Positions 8,904 to 17,246 of a stretch of DNA of 64,000 nucleotides are shown here, one piece after another; the stretch's first letter is position 1, and each line of letters starts with the position of its first letter. This DNA is from Sinosporangium album. Lineage in GTDB: Bacteria > Actinomycetota > Actinomycetes > Streptosporangiales > Streptosporangiaceae. The position numbers and the translations under genes are program-made. The stretch spans positions 154,315-218,314 of the forward strand of contig NZ_FNCN01000013.1 in the NCBI RefSeq assembly GCF_900100605.1, read 5' to 3'. The notes beneath the pieces are model-generated. The model made no database searches. It was not told where the DNA came from and worked only from the letters and a program-made list of their open reading frames with translations.

Positions 8904-8950
8904 GCCTTGTTCGCTGTCCCGCCCGCTGTCCCGTTCGTCGCCCAGTGCCC

Positions 8951-9010
8951 GGCGTCGTGTTCGGCGTCGTGCCCGGCGTCGTGTTCGGCGTCGTGTTCGG
9001 TGTCGCCGGG
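8951..9010 (+). repeat. 12-bp tandem repeat, 5 units, in spacer
   Basis: Units of consensus GGCGTCGTGTTC run head to tail just 3' of the asparagine-synthetase-like gene. The first four differ by at most two bases and the fifth is diverged. On the minus strand they would read as tetrapeptide repeats, but no supported gene covers them. Confidence 0.8.
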
Positions 9011-9059
9011 GAGCGCGCTGGGGTCGGGGAGTGCGTGGGGCGGGCTGTGCCGTACAAAA

Positions 9060-10964
9060 TCATTGATGTCTGGGGATGGGGACGTGGAGCGGGTCCCGCG
9101 GCCGGGGTCTGGGGCCGGTGAGGTCGGTCGACAGCAGGGTCGCGAGGGTGTAGAGGTTCCAGGCCAGGCCGGGGCGGCGCACAGGGCCGTCGGCGAAGAG
9201 CTTGGCCACCTCGTCGGGGCGGATGATCTGCTCCAGGGCCGGTGAGGCGCACACTCCCTTGAAGAGGATCTCGCTGAGTTCGTCGTTGGGGTGGGTGCGC
9301 CAGCTCCACGCTTTGGCGGCCGGTTTCCGCTTCGCCGCGGCCGGTTTCGCTGTGGGGGGCTTCGCCGCGGGAGGCTGCGCCCGGGGCGCCTCGCGGGCCT
9401 CGCGGGCCTCGCGGGCCTCGCGGCCGAGCACGCGGTCGCGGAGCCGCGCCCAGCGGCCCGGCTCGGGCGTCGGGGGTGCCGCCGGTGCCGGCGGTGGCGG
9501 CGCTTCGGCGAGGAAACGCCACGGTGAGCCTTCGAGCGGGATGTCGGCGAGGGCCGGGGCGAACTCGCCGAGGAGCGCGTGGACGAGGGCTTCGGAGCGC
9601 CGCCAGGCCGGGTCGAGGGCGAGGGCGGCCCGCACCACGTGGTTGTCGAGGAACGGGGTGGTCGAGGTGCCCCGCCGCAGGGCGCCGGCCCGCGCGGAGG
9701 CGTGCCAGCGGCCCACCCGGTAGACGACGTACGTGTGGTCGAGCACCTCAAGGCCGTTGTCGCGTTCGAGCCAGGGGGCGGCGAGGGCACGGGCGTGCTC
9801 GTTCGCTTCCGGTGTGAAAAGGTCCTCGTCGTTGAGGAAGAGCGAGCGCACCTTGCGATCGATCGCCTGGGGAGTGATCGCCGACATGCCGCAGAGGAAT
9901 CCCCCTCGGAGGATTTCGCCGCTCTGCCCTGACATCGTGGGCTTCTTGGAGTACGGCCCGCCGCCCACGATGCTCTCGTAGGCGGAGGTCATGCCCTCGC
10001 ACACCCGGATCACGTCGAACGCGCGGTCGGCCGGGTGCTCCACGACCACCTCCGACCGCGAGGCGGAGCGTTCCGGCGGGATCACCCGGTGCTCGACCCC
10101 GAGCACGGCGGCGATCCGGCGGGCGAGTACCACGTCCGGGTTGTCGTCCAATCCGTAGGTCGTCGTGATGAACGGGACCTTCGCCGCGCTGAGCATGGCG
10201 GCGATCAAGCGGCTGTCCCGTCCTCCGGTGAGGGCGAGGTTGACGGGTTCCGCCGTGTCGCGCAGCGGCGCCGCGGAGGCGGCCAGCGCGGCGGCGAGGT
10301 CCTCGACCGCGGTACGGCGGGTGCGCGGATCCATGGCCCCGGCCGTGGGGAGCGGGCTTGTCGTGACCGTGGCCACGCCGCCGCGCGTCTCGAAGCGGGA
10401 CGCGGGCGGGAGGGCGGCGACGCCCTGGAACGGTGTCTCGTCTGAGAGGAAGTATCCCTGTCTGGCCATCGACTGGAGGGCGAGGACGTCGAGCCGCACA
10501 CCGGCGCCCGCCGCCAGGTGGACGAGCAGGGCGCGGTTGCCGATGATGTGGAGCTCGGGGGTTTCGGTGTGGAAGACGGGATAGGCCCGGGTCAGAGGGG
10601 TTGCTCCGAACACGCCAGACTCGTCCGCCCGGAACAGGGAGAAGCAGCCTGCCAGGTCCCACGGCGACCGCGTGGTCATCAGGGCCGAGGCGTCCCGCGG
10701 GTCGGCGAGATATCCGGCATATCCGGCGGCCCCGGCTCCTCCGGTCCCGGCTGCGGCGCCGGGGCCCGTGACCAGCGCCTGGTCGGGTTCGTTGCTCCAG
10801 ACGAGCAGGGCGTGGGACTCGTCGGCGGAGCGCCAGTCCTCCCGGCGGATCGTCCCGGCGGGCACGGGGAACACCTCGGCGATCACCTGTTCCGCCGCGT
10901 GCTCTGCTGCGCGGGTCGCCGCGCGATCGTGGTGCTTCGCGGCGATGGCGAGGAAGATGCGCAT
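9060..10964 (-). CDS. Asparagine synthetase-like amidotransferase (PP-loop), glutaminase Cys absent
   Basis: An ATP-pyrophosphatase enzyme that would activate a carboxylate as acyl-AMP for amide bond formation. The PP-loop is LTGGRDSR (residues ~247-254), followed by TYGLDDNPDV. The N-terminal region has the overall class II amidotransferase shape but lacks Cys2 (it starts MRIFLAIA), so glutamine hydrolysis is unlikely. This resembles lasso-peptide cyclases and beta-lactam synthetases. The C-terminal third has a Pro/Ala/Lys-rich linker (~485-550) with four REA repeats from a 9-bp DNA repeat, then a short conserved tail. The ATG start at 10964 follows AAAGGGGG. No lasso precursor, leader peptidase or RRE protein is nearby, so the substrate is unknown. 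Confidence 0.75.
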   Translation of the reverse strand: MRIFLAIAAKHHDRAATRAAEHAAEQVIAEVFPVPAGTIRREDWRSADESHALLVWSNEPDQALVTGPGAAAGTGGAGAAGYAGYLADPRDASALMTTRSPWDLAGCFSLFRADESGVFGATPLTRAYPVFHTETPELHIIGNRALLVHLAAGAGVRLDVLALQSMARQGYFLSDETPFQGVAALPPASRFETRGGVATVTTSPLPTAGAMDPRTRRTAVEDLAAALAASAAPLRDTAEPVNLALTGGRDSRLIAAMLSAAKVPFITTTYGLDDNPDVVLARRIAAVLGVEHRVIPPERSASRSEVVVEHPADRAFDVIRVCEGMTSAYESIVGGGPYSKKPTMSGQSGEILRGGFLCGMSAITPQAIDRKVRSLFLNDEDLFTPEANEHARALAAPWLERDNGLEVLDHTYVVYRVGRWHASARAGALRRGTSTTPFLDNHVVRAALALDPAWRRSEALVHALLGEFAPALADIPLEGSPWRFLAEAPPPPAPAAPPTPEPGRWARLRDRVLGREAREAREAREAPRAQPPAAKPPTAKPAAAKRKPAAKAWSWRTHPNDELSEILFKGVCASPALEQIIRPDEVAKLFADGPVRRPGLAWNLYTLATLLSTDLTGPRPRPRDPLHVPIPRHQ

Positions 10965-11287
10965 GGTGCCCCCTTTGGCGGTCCAACAGCGCGCCCAGGC
11001 TAGCCAAGATCATGATTTATGCAGAAATCACGGGTTCGCCCAATGCCGCTGAGCTCGCGCTTGCGGCACAGCAACGCTGCACGGCCGCTGCGGCCCCTGG
11101 CCAGTACGGCGACCGGTTCAGTCGGGTGGAGGGGGCCAGGTTCACGGCGCCGGGTTGTGCTGTGATGCGTCGGCGGCTGAGGGAAACCGCGTAATGTGGG
11201 TGCGCCTCGGTGATAGTGAAGCACCGGGAATGCGAAGAACCCCGACCCGGGTGGAATCGTGATCGGGGCTCTCCGCGGTGCGGGAGT

Positions 11288-11319
11288 GGGCTCAGCTGGC
11301 CTTGCGGTTAGCTGAGCCC
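11288..11319. terminator. Perfect 10-bp inverted repeat, possible terminator
   Basis: GGGCTCAGCT and AGCTGAGCCC flank a 12-nt spacer. It could be a terminator or a cruciform, but the direction of transcription here is unknown. Confidence 0.45.
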
Positions 11320-11582
11320 GCTACTGTTCAGAAACCAGTCGACCCAGATGAGCCCCGCCTGCATGGTGAGCAACCACATGTGAGGGCATCGGTGCCTGTC
11401 CTTTCCCGGGCATTCTCGTGGGTGGCCGTCTGCCACGTGGACTCCGTTTCTCGTGGTGGGACCGGTCCTGTTTCGACCGCGGGGCGACCCCGGTCCCCTT
11501 CGATCGACCCCGCAGGACCGGCCCCACGGTGTGCGGTCGGCCCTGCGGCATCGGCCGCCGGATGGAATACGTGATCGCTGCC

Positions 11583-11654
11583 TCCACAATGGACTCCACA
11601 ACGGGCTGCACAACGGGCTGCACAATGAACTCCACAAGGGGTTCCACAATGAAA
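11583..11654. repeat. 12-bp tandem repeat, 6 units, each with T(C/G)CACAA
   Basis: Six exact-period units: TCCACAATGGAC, TCCACAACGGGC, TGCACAACGGGC, TGCACAATGAAC, TCCACAAGGGGT, TCCACAATGAAA. The invariant T(C/G)CACAA core sits at the start of every unit and the rest varies. It resembles the 3' half of a DnaA box (T-x-CACA), but the TTG half is missing. No supported gene covers it. Confidence 0.85.
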
Positions 11655-11721
11655 AGGCGCCCTAGGGTGACCCCCCTCTCGGCGGGCGCAGGCCGTCGTC
11701 TCCGGCGGCCGCCCTTTGAGA

Positions 11722-11733
11722 GTGTGATCACAC
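11722..11733. promoter_or_regulatory. Perfect 12-bp palindrome GTGTGATCACAC
   Basis: A fully symmetric site in the gene-poor region. It could bind a dimeric regulator. No adjacent gene start can be tied to it. Confidence 0.4.
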
Positions 11734-12582
11734 CTGGACGCGAGTCTCCTGGTGTCGTTCAACACGTGCTGTGAAGTTGTCGGTGACGCTCGGGCTTGGC
11801 GGGCAACCCCCGTCGCGGGCCAGTGAGAGCCCGGTGGGGAGGGTGTCGCCGTGCCATGCCCGGTGCCGCGTGAATAATCACGCGGCACTCGACTGGGAGT
11901 ATGCCAGGCGCGGGGCGGGCGGCGATGGCATGTCGGGAAATCCTGGAAAACTCGTGGTTCCGGTCTCGGGCGGCGTGCCGTTAGTGGTGCCCCAAACCAC
12001 CCGCCGCCCCCGTGGGCGCGGCGGCCGGGGGGAGCGGCTCGCGGGGCCGCAAGCCCGTGCCCGCCGGGGCGGACCGCCTTCCCTGGACGAGGGTTGCCGC
12101 GGCGCCCGTCCACGCGCGGCGGCGGGTGTCCGCCGGGGCGGTCGGCGTCGGCCGTACGGCGGGCGGCAGGCGAGGGCCCGCACACCCCGCGGGGGCCTTA
12201 ATGGCCATGGAAACGGGCTGTTCATGGGAGAAGTCCTGGACAGCGCGTTTATCTCCACGCACGTATCCAGGCGTACGGCCGAACCCGGCCGACGCCATTC
12301 TCCGACCCTGCCATGACACTGATAGGGCCCCCTTCAGGAGGCCCGAGTTCGCGGTGGTCCAAGCCATTCCGGAGCACTGCGGCGGGAGATACGACGGCAC
12401 AGGTTACTGGGAACCGAAGAAGGCGTTCCACGACATTGCTAGGGTCTACGGGGACTTCTAAAGCTCGTGCAGGAGGCCGATTCCGGATCTACCCAAAACA
12501 GTGGGCAAGATCTAAAGTTCCGTTACCGAGTGGCGTGGTCTACTCGGCCGCCGCGATTATCCGACCCACGTAAGGGGACCGC

Positions 12583-13872
12583 ATGTCCAAGGAGAGCACG
12601 GGGTCCACCGAGGTCACCGGTCTCGCCGACGAGTTCCCAGGGTCGGCGGGCCTGTCCGGCTTACCAGGCGAATTGCTGCTGGACGCCGAGTCCCTCGCCG
12701 CAGCCGCCGATGATTTCGGCCATATCACGCATCATTTGCCCGCGGCCGTACTCCGCCCGGGATCGGGCGCCGACGTGGCCCACGCGCTGCGTTTCGCCGC
12801 GAGCGCCTGCATCCCCGCACGGGCCCGCGGCGCGGGTCACTCCACGCAGGGGCAAGGCCAGGTGGCCGGCGGGCTCGTGCTCGACCTGACCGTCCTCAGG
12901 AAGATCCACGACGTGGGCGCCGACTCGGTCACCGTGGACGGCGGCGCCCTCTGGAGCCACGTGCTCGCAGCCACCCTGCCGCGCGGCCTCACGCCTCCCG
13001 TGCTCACCGACTACCTTGAGATCACCGTTGGGGGCACCCTCTCCGTAGGAGGCGTCGGCGGGGCCACGCACCGCCACGGCGCCCAGACCGACCACGTCCT
13101 GCGCCTCGACGTCGCCAGCGCCGACGGCACGGTCACCAGCTGCGGCCCCGATCACAAGGCCGACCTCTTCCACGCCGTCCTCGCCGGACGCGGCGGCCAC
13201 GGCGTCATCGTGCGCGCCGTCCTCCGCCTTGTCCCCGCACCCACCCGGGCCCGGCGCTTCCAGCTCGTCTACCCCGACCTCGCCACCCTCGCCGCCGACC
13301 AGAGCCGCCTCATCGCGGAAGGAGCCTTCGACCACGTCGAAGGCCAGATCGTGCCCGGCCCCACCGGCTGGACCTACAGGCTTGAGGCCGCCGCCTACCA
13401 CGGGCCGGGCGAACCGCCCGGCGACGCCGTACTCCTCGCGGGGCTGCACCACCTGCCCGGGGCCGTCGGCGAAGAGATCGAAGACCTGGCCTACGGCGAC
13501 TTCCTCAACCGCATGGCCGCAGGCGAGGCATACCTCCGCCAAACCGGCGAGTGGCACCACCCCCACCCGTGGCTCAACGCCTTCCTGCCCGGCGCCGACG
13601 CCGTACGGCTGGCGTCCGACCTGCTCGCCGACTTCACCCCCGCCGACCTCGGCCCGAGCGGGGTCATCCTCTTCTACCCCGTCTCCACCGCCCGCTTCGC
13701 CACCCCCGGCCTCGCCCTGCCCGACGACCCTGAGGCGTTCCTGCTCTCCCTCCTACGCACCTCGCCCCCCGACGACCCCGACGCCATCACCCACGCGCTC
13801 GCCCAGAACCGCGCCATCGCCGACCGCATCCAATCCGCCGGCGGTACCCTCTACCTCTCCGACCCGACCTGA
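12583..13872 (+). CDS. FAD-linked oxidase, cytokinin-dehydrogenase-like
   Basis: A flavoprotein of the vanillyl-alcohol-oxidase/PCMH fold. The FAD-binding signature RGAGHSTQGQGQ (residues ~83-94) matches the cytokinin dehydrogenase motif, in which His carries covalent FAD. TVGGTLSVGGVGG (~147-160) is the second nucleotide-binding block. The C-terminal half corresponds to the substrate cap (ending DRIQSAGGTLYLSDPT). Known relatives continue for roughly 40-50 residues with a tail ending in ...FDP..ILTPG. Here a TGA stops the frame first, so the protein looks C-terminally truncated. The ATG start follows AAGGGGA. There is no signal peptide. The substrate could be an isoprenoid adenine or a sugar alcohol. 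Confidence 0.75.
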   Translation: MSKESTGSTEVTGLADEFPGSAGLSGLPGELLLDAESLAAAADDFGHITHHLPAAVLRPGSGADVAHALRFAASACIPARARGAGHSTQGQGQVAGGLVLDLTVLRKIHDVGADSVTVDGGALWSHVLAATLPRGLTPPVLTDYLEITVGGTLSVGGVGGATHRHGAQTDHVLRLDVASADGTVTSCGPDHKADLFHAVLAGRGGHGVIVRAVLRLVPAPTRARRFQLVYPDLATLAADQSRLIAEGAFDHVEGQIVPGPTGWTYRLEAAAYHGPGEPPGDAVLLAGLHHLPGAVGEEIEDLAYGDFLNRMAAGEAYLRQTGEWHHPHPWLNAFLPGADAVRLASDLLADFTPADLGPSGVILFYPVSTARFATPGLALPDDPEAFLLSLLRTSPPDDPDAITHALAQNRAIADRIQSAGGTLYLSDPT

Positions 13873-13961
13873 AGCCCTTCCGAGAGATCACCCGCGCTGG
13901 ATGCGCCGATCCCGGCGATCGCGAGTCTCTGTCGGCGTGTCGGCTCCACACCGAGTGGAGG

Positions 13962-14864
13962 TCAGCCGGCCATGCCGGAGGAGGTGTAGCCCTCGACGAA
14001 GCGGCGCTGGAGGACGATGAACAGGGCGAGGACGGGGAGCACCATGATCAGGCCGGCGGCGCTGACCAGGGCCCAGTTGGGGGAGAAGCCCTGCTGGAAG
14101 GAGTACAGCGAGATGGAGGCGGGCAGGTTGGCGCTGTCCTGGATGAAGGTGACGGCCAGGAGGAATTCGTTGTACGCCTGGAGCCCGGCCACGAGCCCGG
14201 CCGTGAGGACGCCGGGCCAGATGAGGGGGAACACGATGCGGGTGAACACCGTGATCTCGCCTGCGCCGTCGATCCGGGCGGCGGCCTCGTATTCCTTGGG
14301 CACGGCGAGCAGGAACGACCTGATCAGCAGGGTGGCGAACGGGCTGTAGATGGCCCAGTAGATGATGATCAGCCCGAACCGGCTGTCGTAGAGGCCGATC
14401 TTCGTCCAGAGGGAGAGCAGCGGCACCAGGAACAGCTGGATCGGGAGAGATGTGGCGACCAGCAGATAGAGGATGAACACCCCGGGCTTCGGAAGGTTCA
14501 ACCGTGTCAGGGCGTAGGCCGCGCACCCGGCGATGAGGCACACTCCTGCGGCGGTCGAGATGGCGATGACGGCGCTGTTCATCAGTCCGGCGCCCATGTT
14601 CGCTTCGACCCACGCGGTGGTGAAGTTCTCCCACCGGAACTCGCCGGGCAGCCCCAGAGGGTTCTCGCTGATCTCGCTCGGCGTTTTGAGGGAGGCCAGC
14701 ACGAACACCAGCATGGGCCCGACGGCGTATAACGCCAGGATCGACAGGATCAGGTAGGCGATCGGGCTCCGTGCCGTACGGCGTGAGCCCCGCCGGCGGC
14801 GTCTGCCGGGGGCGGCGGGGCGGCGGCCGTGGGTGCGGTCGAGTACGGCGGTCATGGAGTGCAC
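13962..14864 (-). CDS. ABC sugar transporter permease (MalG-like)
   Basis: Second inner-membrane subunit of a carbohydrate-type importer. After an Arg-rich cytoplasmic N-terminus (~30 residues) there are six predicted membrane helices. The EAA loop that contacts the ATPase reads EYEAAARIDGAGEITVF (residues ~190-206). It is 300 residues long, normal for the MalG/CUT1 class. It starts 1 nt after the stop of the first permease gene. No ATPase gene lies in this operon, as is usual in actinomycetes, where a shared MsiK-type ATPase serves many CUT1 importers. Confidence 0.92.
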   Translation of the reverse strand: MHSMTAVLDRTHGRRPAAPGRRRRRGSRRTARSPIAYLILSILALYAVGPMLVFVLASLKTPSEISENPLGLPGEFRWENFTTAWVEANMGAGLMNSAVIAISTAAGVCLIAGCAAYALTRLNLPKPGVFILYLLVATSLPIQLFLVPLLSLWTKIGLYDSRFGLIIIYWAIYSPFATLLIRSFLLAVPKEYEAAARIDGAGEITVFTRIVFPLIWPGVLTAGLVAGLQAYNEFLLAVTFIQDSANLPASISLYSFQQGFSPNWALVSAAGLIMVLPVLALFIVLQRRFVEGYTSSGMAG

Positions 14865-14865
14865 C

Positions 14866-15780
14866 TCAAATGTCCCACCGCAGCCGGCGGCGAAGGTAAA
14901 GGTATCCGCAGACGGTGGTGGCGCTGATCAGAGCCAGGATGACGCCGATGGCGGAGGCGTAGCCCGCCTGCTGTTCCTCGAACGCGGCGCGGTACATGAC
15001 GGTGCTCAGCACGTCGGTCGATCCCGCGGGGCCGCCCTGCGTGAGGATGTAGACGTAGTCGAACACCAGGAACGACCAGATCACGGTCATCAGCGACAGG
15101 AACATGAAGGTCGGGCGGATCGACGGCAGGGTGATGTGCCAGAACTCGCGCCAGGTGCTCGCGCCGTCCATGCGGGCCGCCTCGTAGAGCGAGGGTTCGA
15201 TGCCCTGCATGGCCGCGAGGAAGATGACGACGAGGAAGCCCCACCACTGCCAGTTGTTGATGAACGCCACCGCGCCGAGGGCGATGTCGCCGTCGCCGAG
15301 GAAGTTCACGTCGTCGAGCAGGGGGATGCCCAGGTCGGACAGGGCCGGGCCGACGCCGCTGGTGGGGCTGAGGATCTGCCGCCAGATGGTGGCCGAGACC
15401 ACGGTGGCGATGACGTACGGGATGAAGAAGAGCACCCGGAACGCGAGCTGGCCGCGCCGGATGCGCGATAGCAGGAACGCCCCCAGCAGACCCATCGACA
15501 TGGGGACGATAAGGAAGAAGGCCGTCCACAGCAGGTTGTGGAGGAGTGCCCTGCGGAAATCGGGGTCGCCGAACAGCTCCGCGTAGTTCGAGAACCAGAT
15601 GAAGTCCGCCTGGTCGAGCCCGTCCCAGTCGGTGAACGAGTAGTAGACGGACATCAGGCCCGGCCCCGCGATGACCAGCACGTTGACGATCAGCAGTGGG
15701 GCGATGAACAGCCAGGCCGTCAGCCTCCCGCGCGCGGCGTGCCGCCGGCGCGCGGGAGGGGGAGCGGTGGTGGTGCTCAT
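14866..15780 (-). CDS. ABC sugar transporter permease (MalF-like)
   Basis: First permease of the importer. Residues ~1-20 are cytoplasmic, followed by six predicted helices beginning LTAWLFIAPLLIVNVLVIAG. The EAA motif is SLYEAARMDGASTWREF. I chose ATG 15780 (MSTTTAPP), giving 304 residues. A longer open frame to 16011 overlaps the binding-protein gene and is rich in Arg, Pro and Ser, so it is not real. It lies 10 nt after the stop of the binding-protein gene and almost abuts the second permease gene. Confidence 0.92.
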   Translation of the reverse strand: MSTTTAPPPARRRHAARGRLTAWLFIAPLLIVNVLVIAGPGLMSVYYSFTDWDGLDQADFIWFSNYAELFGDPDFRRALLHNLLWTAFFLIVPMSMGLLGAFLLSRIRRGQLAFRVLFFIPYVIATVVSATIWRQILSPTSGVGPALSDLGIPLLDDVNFLGDGDIALGAVAFINNWQWWGFLVVIFLAAMQGIEPSLYEAARMDGASTWREFWHITLPSIRPTFMFLSLMTVIWSFLVFDYVYILTQGGPAGSTDVLSTVMYRAAFEEQQAGYASAIGVILALISATTVCGYLYLRRRLRWDI

Positions 15781-15790
15781 AAGGGCCGGA

Positions 15791-17179
15791 TCACGACTCC
15801 GGGGTAAAAGGCTTCGGCACGGACCCTTCGGCCAGTTCGGCGGCGAACGCCTTCTGCAGCCCGGCGCAGAAGTCGGCCGGCGACATGTCGCCCGTGATGA
15901 CCTTGTCGAACTCGGTGTAGAGGTAGGTGTCGGTCTTGGGCGGGACGAAACTCCAGCTCGCGTAGCCGAGGTTCTTGGTCTGCGGGATGGCCTTGTAGAG
16001 GCGGGCGACACGCTCGTCGACCTCGGCCGGGTAGGCGTTCGCGTCCACCTTGAGGGGGGCCGGGTTCGTGCCGGTGGCGGCGAGCATGCCGAGCATCCGC
16101 GACGGGTCGGCGATCATGTAGTCGATGAACTCGGCCGCCGCCTCGGCGTTCTCCGACTTCGCGTTGATCGACAGGGTCGTGCCGATGGCCAGCGGATAGA
16201 CCCCCGCGGGCACGGCGTCGTTGAGGGAGGGCAGCGGCGCCCAGTCCCACTTCTTGCCCCCGGTGAAGAACGTGTCGGCCGAGTCGAAGCTCCACGTGCC
16301 GGTCATATACATCGCGACCTTGCCACCGGCCAGTCCGGTGAACATGTCGGTGTCGGTGTTGGTGAAGTAGCGGTCGGAGCTACCACCCCACCAGCCCTTG
16401 TCGATCCACGACTTCACCAGCGTGATCGCGTCGACGAAGACCTTGTCGTCCCACTTCCGCTTCCCGGTCAGCGCCTCGTGCAGGGCCTTCGGTCCGACGG
16501 CGGCGTTCAGGACGCACGTGAGGTACCACTCCGTCTGCGCCTTGTATCCGCTGTTGCCCGCACCGACCGGAATCAGGCCCTTGCTCTTGGCGTCGGCGCA
16601 CACGGCCTCGAACTCGGCGAGCGTCGTCGGCACCTTCCAGCCGTGCTGGGCGAAGGTCTCGGGGTTGTAGTAGAGCACCAGCGAGCCGTACCCGACCGGC
16701 ACGGAGTGCAGTTTGCCGTCGACCTCGCTCACGTCGTACGCCCAGGGGAGAAGCCTGTCCTTCCACTGGTACTTCGTCGCGTAGGCATCGAGGGCCACCG
16801 TCTTGCCGTTCTTCGCGAACGACAGGGCGGCGGAAGGCCCGTCGGCGTAGACCACGTCGGCGCCCTTGCCCGCGGCCACGGCCGTGTTCGTCAACTGCCC
16901 GAGCGTCATGAGCTGTTTGACGTCCATCTTCACGCGGACGTTCTTCTGGCTGCCGTTGAAGGCGTCGACGAAGTTCTGCTGGAAGTACTTCTGGCCTTCG
17001 GGCGTGGCGAACGCCGCCCAGTACGTCACGTCCTTGACGGCCCCGGAGGAGGAACCGCCCGATGACGAACTCGTCGAACCGGATGAGTCGGACGAACCGC
17101 ACGCGGCGAGCACCCAGCTTGCGGCCAGTGCGCCGCCACCCAGTTTCAGCAGGTCGCGGCGGGCGAGGTTGCGGGACAC
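15791..17179 (-). CDS. ABC transporter sugar-binding lipoprotein
   Basis: An extracellular solute-binding protein of the CUT1 family that feeds the two permeases. The N-terminus has a twin-arginine motif (ARRDLLKLGGG) and a lipobox LAAC, so it is a Tat-exported lipoprotein anchored at Cys ~26. A Ser/Gly linker follows, then the two-lobed binding domain, 462 residues in all. The start is GTG 17179 with AAAGGAG eight bases upstream; a longer frame to 17479 has no support. The ligand cannot be read from sequence. The ADP-ribosylglycohydrolase genes that share the LacI operator suggest a ribosylated or nucleoside-type compound, which is inference. Confidence 0.92.
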   Translation of the reverse strand: MSRNLARRDLLKLGGGALAASWVLAACGSSDSSGSTSSSSGGSSSGAVKDVTYWAAFATPEGQKYFQQNFVDAFNGSQKNVRVKMDVKQLMTLGQLTNTAVAAGKGADVVYADGPSAALSFAKNGKTVALDAYATKYQWKDRLLPWAYDVSEVDGKLHSVPVGYGSLVLYYNPETFAQHGWKVPTTLAEFEAVCADAKSKGLIPVGAGNSGYKAQTEWYLTCVLNAAVGPKALHEALTGKRKWDDKVFVDAITLVKSWIDKGWWGGSSDRYFTNTDTDMFTGLAGGKVAMYMTGTWSFDSADTFFTGGKKWDWAPLPSLNDAVPAGVYPLAIGTTLSINAKSENAEAAAEFIDYMIADPSRMLGMLAATGTNPAPLKVDANAYPAEVDERVARLYKAIPQTKNLGYASWSFVPPKTDTYLYTEFDKVITGDMSPADFCAGLQKAFAAELAEGSVPKPFTPES

Positions 17180-17246
17180 GGGGGTTCTCCTTTGTGCGGT
17201 GGTGCGGTGGTGCGGGTGACCGTGGAGGTCATGACGACGCGTTGGC

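Larger units (their letters stand above)
10965..12582. other. Gene-poor 1.6-kb region with palindromes and short repeats
   Basis: No reading frame here has the third-position GC pattern of the neighbouring genes, and most frames are arginine- or proline-rich in every phase. It holds a 10-bp inverted repeat (11288-11319), a six-unit 12-bp repeat (11583-11654), a perfect 12-bp palindrome (11722-11733), and a very GC-rich stretch (about 12000-12190). One frame ending at 12461 finishes with a protein-like tail (CGGRYDGTGYWEPKKAFHD), possibly a gene remnant. The promoter for the flavin oxidase must lie near its right end. Confidence 0.5.

Noticed and set aside
8395..9790. Minus-strand frames with TPNT or EHDA repeats across 8.4-9.8 kb
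   Set aside because: They run antisense to or out of frame with the well-supported asparagine-synthetase-like gene, and the repeats come from the 12-bp DNA repeat.
11771..12461. Open frames of 100-180 codons in the 11-12.5 kb region
   Set aside because: They are Arg/Pro/Gly-rich, lack ribosome sites and third-position bias, and overlap equally long frames on the other strand. Only the last ~30 residues of one frame look protein-like, which is too little to call a gene.
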